From: Anoplopoma fimbria
Taxonomy: Eukaryota; Chordata; Actinopteri; Perciformes; Anoplopomatidae
Assembly: GCF_027596085.1 (NCBI RefSeq)
Contig: NC_072471.1
Span: forward strand, 9,382,594 to 9,446,593
Direction of reading: 5' to 3'
DNA: 64,000 nt
The notes under the pieces are model-generated. The model saw nothing but the letters and a program-made list of their open reading frames with translations, searched no databases and had not been told where the DNA came from. Of the stretch, positions 45,927-64,000 are shown one piece after another. The translations under genes and the position numbers were made by a program. How positions within the stretch are numbered: the stretch's first letter is position 1; the number at the start of each line of letters is the position of its first letter.

Positions 45927-47556
45927 GGAAGACGGATAATGATCCATAGCGAGCTCGAGCCTCACATAGACTCTCATTTCTGCAGGAGGAAACAGAGATG
46001 GGAGATGTTGTACTTACGTCTGATTTGCCCGTCGTCCCTACACATCTGGACTGCTTCAGCCGCGTGCTTTTCTTTGGCCAAGGCCGTGTTTACACACACA
46101 CTAAAGATCTGGTTTTTCAACTCTTTTATGACTCAAGCTCTGATTTTGTCATACCATGGCTCTCTCAAACAGAGAGAAACCACAAGGAAGTTGATTTTCA
46201 GATCTCTGGATGCTTTGTAAATACAGACTCGAATCTCATGAAGTGGATGGGTTCAGGAAGGTCAGTGCACAAAAACTGATTTGTGAACGTTTTTATCTAA
46301 AGGATAATACAATTATTTTTAGAATTCAATTATGTTTCTTCTTTTCCTCTTTTTGCCCTGAGGACGGGGGGAAGTTTGTTTCGACATCATTCTCCATGAC
46401 CGGGAACAAACTCGCCCTGGCCCCTCGAGCACACAAAGTCATTTTCTGGAGACATGGGACCATTTTCTTGGGGAACACAACAATGAAATGAAGCTCATTT
46501 TGGGAATCAAATGTCAAAAAAAGTAAACAACATCAGCTCTTAACTAAATAGCTCTGGACCTTTGAAGCTTTGACGACACTGAGTCAGCTTGGCTCTATAG
46601 CTCCTGAGGCTTGTGGATAGAGTTTCTCGTGCAAATAACATGTAACTACATAAATGGAGCTGTTTTGGTAAAAGCTATCCACAGACAGCTTGATAAAAAA
46701 AAGATAAGAAAGAATTTTCTTTACCATAACTTAATTCAGTAGGATCTTGATCTTATTTTGAAAAGCAGCTCCTTTCTATTAATGGCTATTCTCACAATAC
46801 TTTATACTAAAGGATGACTTTTAGATGTCAGATGCGTAAATGGCAATGCTTTACAAAATTGAATAATTGGATTAAATAAATCCGGATGTATTGAATCTAC
46901 TGAGCAGCATTTCCAGATTCTAATTATGGAACTGGCCATCCCTTCTGATTGTATTCGACACTGAATACGATCTTCACAATGTGCAGGCCTCATGTCAATC
47001 TCACAGCGGGTTATAATCAGGAGGTGAATCTGATGACTCAACCCAGCCTGTATTAATTTGTTCAGTTCCTTAGCACAAAATCACCACCCACCATCCTGTA
47101 ATAGAATAAAGCTTTTTGTCTACATGTGTCAGTGCAGACATAGTAAAGACAGGAAGACGGCATAAATGATTCTATTGATGACATTTGATGGATGAATTGT
47201 CTATCTCTGACATATGGTGTTTTGTGATGCAGATGTTATGTTAATATACTGTGTATTTGGAGGGATTGTTGAAACCTGTGCTGATGAATGAATGGAAACC
47301 TTCCCTGCATTTTCTGCTGCACAAACTGAATATTTTCTTGTTAGGAAAAGAAGCAGTTAGTTAGTAATTGTGCTCTTGTGTCATGTCACTATATAATACA
47401 TACTTACATTGTTATTACTGATGAATTGATGCATAAGTAGCATTTTACAGTTAAAGCTGGTCAAGGGTGAGCTAGTTTTAACTACTTAAAATCTAAGGGG
47501 TTGGGAGATGACAAATGGTGTAGGAAAGAACAAAAGACCAAGTTCAGACTTAAGTA

Positions 47557-47780
47557 CAGTACCAGTCGAAAGTTTGGACACACCTTCTCATTCAATGCTT
47601 TTTCTTTATTTTTTTCTTTATTTTTTTAATATTAATATTATGATTAATATTGAAGACATCCAAAACTGTGAAGGAACACATATGGAATTATGTGGTAAAC
47701 AAACAAATGCTCAACAAACCAGAATATGTTTTATATTTTAGATTGATGAGAAGGTGTGTCCACACTTTTGACTGGTACTG
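47557..47780. mobile_element. Tc1/mariner-type MITE
   Basis: A 224-bp element with 35-bp terminal inverted repeats beginning CAGTACCAGTC and differing at two positions, flanked by TA on both sides (47555-47556 and 47781-47782). The TIR with its GGACACACCTTCTCAT segment is typical of a fish Tc1-like family. The interior is AT-rich and encodes no transposase, so it is non-autonomous. Confidence 0.85.
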
Positions 47781-48009
47781 TATTTATTTTTTTGACTCTT
47801 TCAATGCTTTTTTTGTGAAATATTGGATACTTTGAACTCTTTTGGCCTGATGCTGTTATTGAAATGAAACCAGTTGAGAGGTATAACAGGGAAAATCCCT
47901 GCTAACATATCATAGACACCAGAAACATGGCACAGGGCCCCATTTAGACACTGCTTTTTTATAATGGGCGACAAAGATCAAGCCCTACAGATTGGGAACC
48001 ACTTGTAGC

Positions 48010-48172
48010 TTGTAACTATGGCTGTCAGATAATTGAACTAGAGTAAAAAGTAGTATTTCCCCCCAACAAATGAGTAACAGTAGAAGTATAAAGCAGTAGA
48101 AATTCTCAGGGAAACCAATTGTGCTTTAGTTTTGTACTTGAGAAAATGTACTTAGTTCCTTTCCACCGCTGC
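48010..48172. mobile_element. Dispersed teleost repeat remnant
   Basis: The right end reads TTGTACTTGAGAAAATGTAC then TTAGTTCCTTTCCACCGCTG, close to a very common fish repeat terminus. The left boundary is uncertain and the family unassigned. Confidence 0.4.
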
Positions 48173-51039
48173 AGACGTCTGACTGATCAGCCCTTTGACG
48201 ATAGTAAGGCAGACAGACATCGAGATTCATTATGGTGGTCTGACTCTCCCTTTCACTTTCCTGCCAAGGCAGCCTATGTTTGATTACACTGGCCAGTGAA
48301 TGGAAGCATAGACGGAAGAAAGGATTGGGAGAAGGAAGAACGGATGGAGGGCAGGTCGTGGGAACAGACACTTGTGCCCAGGGGACACACACACACACAG
48401 ACTCACATACACAAATGTGCTCTGTAATCCAGCCTGTACATGGAATATCTACTCTATTTATGACTGTTCTATATTTGTAGTTCCCGACCCCCTTTGTATG
48501 TGTGTGAGCATGTTTGAGACTTAAGCTCAGTTGGTCTCTGGGAATCTCTGTACAGGCAAACACTCAAACGCTGGTATCTCATGTGGGAAAGATCTGACGG
48601 TCAGTCAAAGGAAAATCCCCTCATGACAACTGACATCTGTGCAATGTGAGATTCAGGTTTGAGGCTTTTTATAATTTAAACAAATTCTGATAGATGTATG
48701 CACTTCACATAAATATGAAGTTTTCTCTTGGAATCCACACTAAATATTTAAATGTTGTTTTTAATAAGTTATTCCTGGGCATTTTTGTGCATTTACATAA
48801 TGTTACTTGTCTCTCTTTTCCTCAATATGTATAAGACATTTAAATATAGAGGGATAAAATGAAATGCTGTTTTGATTTAAATAATTTGAAACATGAACTA
48901 CCAAAGTAGTAGATCACAGTTTTTCACCAGTGCAGAAAAAATATTTTCTCCATCTAATTCTGCATTTATATAAATACAGACATATGGTGTATGATTTGGT
49001 TATGCAAAATGTCAAGTTTGGAAAATCAGCAGCACTGTTCATAATGAAGAGTCGTTTATGAAGCTTGAAAAATTCAAAAGAAAAAATAGGACTGAATTAG
49101 AGAATATCTTTAAAAACTTCACATGATCTAAGAAATTGGCCTGTTCCAAAAATATTCCTGCTGTAGATAGAGTGGAAATAAAACAGGTGAAAACAATGCA
49201 CATCCGTCCCTTGGTGAATTTCAATAAGCTGCCTTTTGGCTAAATCCCATCATCCTTTCTGCCTGTGAGCCAATCAGCAGCAGCCCCTAGACTATTCCCA
49301 CCAATCAGTCAAGTACTCAATCTTCACCGAATGATTAATGACAGTATTGATCTGCTGATGTATTACTCATTAGCCTCATCAGTGACAAACATGCACCACC
49401 TGACAAACAGTTAGTTACCACCCTGAGGAATAGTCACATATATCTTGAAACACCCAACCACAGTTCACTATTTCCCGGACAAAATGGCCTAAAAGACAGG
49501 CCAATACTGAATGCCAAGGCAGCTATATTCATGTGAATGGCAAGCCAGATGTGTCATTCTGACCTGGAAGTGCTTCATTCACATTAAAGAGGTGGGCTTA
49601 TTTGAAGTGTTTAAAACAGATGTTTTCATCCAGTGCTGCTTAAAGTGAGCAGTTGGATGGTCATTGTTTTTTCCTCAAGGACACTCTGACATGGCTGTTG
49701 ATGGATGCACACCAGCTGTTGTGCATCTCTGTGACATTATAAATCCAATTACAGAAACGGCTATCACAGTTCACCACAGAGTACAGGAGGAGTGCCAATT
49801 TTAGAGGCTATATACTGCTAATTCTTGGTAATTTACTGTTGTCCATGTATGTCTTTATCAGTGGTTGTAAACTAATTGATTGAGTGAGTATACAAGAATT
49901 GATCAGCTTAAAAAATGCATAAAGAATGAAGGCGCTTATGTTTATCTACTTGAGGTGGCTATTTCCCCTCAAGTACCCTTGCAACAGAACAAGATATATT
50001 GAACTGAATATGGAGATGAACAGTCAGGTGATCCAACATATAATGTGTGATATAGGTATGGCTGATAAGGATTTCAGGAATTTACAAACCTGAAAGTCCT
50101 GCTCCTATATCAGTTAGAGTTCTGTCCTTGAGTATTCATTTCCAAAACCCTAGAGCTGGTGCATTATAAACTGTGCTAAAATACTGCATCTGAATAAACC
50201 TTGGAAGGAGATGAATAACAGTAGATGGCGGGGACGGCAGCATTGTTGAAGGTGAAAGTTAAATATATATTAACCAGAAAATTAAACCAAGTTTAAACCA
50301 CTGCAGGAGGAGAAAATGTAGCCTGGACAACTGCACAACTGTAAACTTTGCTTGAAGTTGATTTAACTGGCCCATGAAAGGGGTACTAAATAACACTTTT
50401 CAAAGACGATGATTCATTTTCTTGTGTGTCCATTACTTCATCTAATTCAAACTAAGTGCAGAACCTCATCACAGCTAAAAACATGATCTGTGTTTGTTTT
50501 CTATTTGGAGGTTTTGTAGCATGGTGTAACTGCTTTTTCATTGAGACAAAACTCTTGGGGGATACTTGCAAATATACACACACATGCATTCTTGTCTGGG
50601 CTTTTTTAAATCAACTCAAGCCCATGCAGTTAATGGCTAATGCAGGAATTGCTGTGTTTTATCCATCCCTTTGCTTCCCCCTAGTGCATTTTATGGGAAA
50701 TGTATTTGAGGATTGGAAGAGATCAGTCAGCATCAGTGTTTATGTTATCCAGAAGCCAGATATACAGAAGTGAAAGACAAAAGGGAAACATCAGCTGCTT
50801 ACTTGTATTGGGAGAAGTGATAGGGAATTAAGTTAAAACAGAATCAAAATGGATAGCTTTCTTTCCTTACAATACTAAGAGACCCAAGAACTTTGTGTAT
50901 CTACCAAAAACAAGGTGTCCAAAACCATATTTACCACTAATACAGAGGATTGTAGCCAATACAACCCTGTTAATACACAAATAGAGCTGAAATAAAACCG
51001 TACTCCTCAACCAACCCGATGACAATGAAATGAACCTAC

Positions 51040-51394
51040 CAGATAAAAGTATTCTTCCGGCTGCTGTCAGGTTGCACAACCAACTCTGCTCCCAGTAGAC
51101 CACATGACACATGACACTAAAAACCTGTGCAATACAATACACTGTGCAATTATAGTTATAATAGTTTTTCTGTCTGTACATTTTTTTCTTTACTGTTTTT
51201 TATTGCTTATTTATAATACTTATTTTTTATTTTATTTTATCTTGTTTTTCTTTTACTATGTCTCTTGTTTGCACTATAACCTATGCTGCTGTAATCCTGC
51301 AAATGTCCCCGCTGCAGGACTAATAAAGGATTATTTTATCTTATTTTATCTTATCTTATCTTATCTTATCTTATCTTATCTTATCTTATCTTAT
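51040..51394 (+). mobile_element. Non-LTR retrotransposon 3' end with (TTATC)n tail
   Basis: A short C-terminal-like frame (LPAAVRLHNQL, near 51055-51088) is followed by a 3' UTR ending GCAGGACTAATAAAGGATTA and about eight TTATC units (51351-51390). This 3' structure is typical of fish LINEs. The family is not assigned. It ends about 460 bp before the dcp1b start codon. Confidence 0.65.
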
Positions 51395-51851
51395 TGATTT
51401 GATTTGATGTGTTAAAGTAATTTTAAATTGAATTACAGCTACATGACACCTAATTGCACATGGACATTTATCTCCCGACATTTCCAATAACTTTATCATG
51501 AATTGTTTGAGGAAAGCAATCTCTGCAGGTGACAACAGCAATGCTCCATCGACTTTTCCAGGTTGATTGATAAGGCTGAACTCTCCAACGCTGCTGCGCC
51601 ACTACTCATGTCTGGTTGTTTACAATCTCTCTGGCTAAACATGGCCGATGACAAACTCTCTCATGGCAGATAGCACTCCTTCACTCCTTAACATTTTAAA
51701 TGTACCATCTTAAGTTACGAAACAAACTATTACGCAGTTACCAATTTAACAGACTTGTTTTAACTCGCTGTTGTTTCGGTTTTTATCTCATCTCCCTGTG
51801 ACTCGTTAGCCTCTGAAGCTAGGTAGCGAGCTAACTTCTCCATAGGGAACA
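51395..51851 (+). promoter_or_regulatory. dcp1b promoter and 5' UTR region
   Basis: The 457 bases between a LINE tail and the dcp1b ATG must hold all or part of the leader and core promoter. An ATG at 51641 in good context (AACATGG) opens a ten-codon frame ending TAG at 51671-51673, a possible upstream ORF if transcription starts before it. AACATGGCC also resembles a YY1-type element. No TATA box is evident. Confidence 0.5.
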
Positions 51852-63953
<12,102 letters not shown>

Positions 63954-64000
63954 TGACTCGTCACACCTTCTGTCTGTACCGATACTCCCTCTCCAGAGCA
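63954..64000 (+). other. dcp1b: Start of dcp1b 3' UTR
   Basis: Follows the TGA at 63951-63953, which ends the reading SSSKY. No polyadenylation signal occurs before the window edge. Confidence 0.7.

Larger units (their letters stand above)
46000..51039. other. Spacer between cacna1c exon 1b and dcp1b (part of the exon 1a-1b intron)
   Basis: Apart from the MITE at 47.6 kb and the repeat remnant at 48.1 kb, nothing coding was recognised. A 93-codon frame at 45998-46279 and a 105-codon frame at 50456-50773 match no protein I know. On the minus strand a perfect donor (AC, GTAAGT) lies at 46013. Confidence 0.6.

Noticed and set aside
45998..46279. 93-codon frame of ordinary composition
   Set aside because: Looks protein-like but matches no family I know and has no plausible partner exons. 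It overlaps the minus-strand donor candidate at 46013.

Overview
The window is teleost-fish genomic DNA, inferred from gene content and repeats: vertebrate multi-exon genes with canonical GT-AG introns, dozens of long (CA)n/(GT)n and (GA)n/(CT)n arrays, and fish-type Tc1/mariner, RTE-like and other non-LTR remnants. No gene is bacterial, and there is no CRISPR array or tRNA/rRNA gene. I did not find a previously undescribed system. The main content is an interleaved pair of known genes, each with odd features.

The two genes lie on opposite strands. (1) dcp1b (mRNA-decapping cofactor DCP1B) is on the + strand. Its whole coding region is here in eleven exons from 51852 to 63953, with a 7.3-kb intron 3. 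(2) cacna1c (L-type calcium channel Cav1.2, alpha-1C subunit) is on the - strand. Only its two alternative first coding exons are here: exon 1b (short N-terminus) at 44436-44493 and exon 1a (long N-terminus) at 56043-56166. Both end in the same splice phase (one base of a Gly codon) and both have an in-frame stop shortly upstream of the ATG. Exon 1a lies inside dcp1b intron 3, so the two transcription units overlap by more than 4 kb in opposite directions. No trace of exon 2 was found, so positions 1-44435 are read as cacna1c intron 1.

Layout: 1-44435, cacna1c intron 1, with no supported coding exon, about 25 long dinucleotide arrays, an RTE-type LINE remnant (22.9-23.2 kb), a fold-back element and LINE tail (15.0-15.4 kb), and a 395-bp segment copied from 26.4 kb to 29.9 kb with a 54-bp target duplication. 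44436-46000, exon 1b and its GA/CT-rich upstream region. 46000-51395, spacer with a Tc1-type MITE and a non-LTR tail. 51395-63953, dcp1b. 56043-57700, cacna1c exon 1a and its probable promoter/leader. 63954-64000, start of the dcp1b 3' UTR.

The dcp1b protein carries the expected EVH1 domain, central short motifs and C-terminal trimerisation segment. It has three unusual parts: a 44-residue Gly/Val-rich insert, a Gln/His/Ser region in which one tandem DNA unit is read in two frames, and a one-base deficit at the start of exon 10 that forces either a shifted splice acceptor or a truncated protein. The genes act in unrelated processes (mRNA decay and calcium entry). Their link is positional, with possible antisense or promoter interference.
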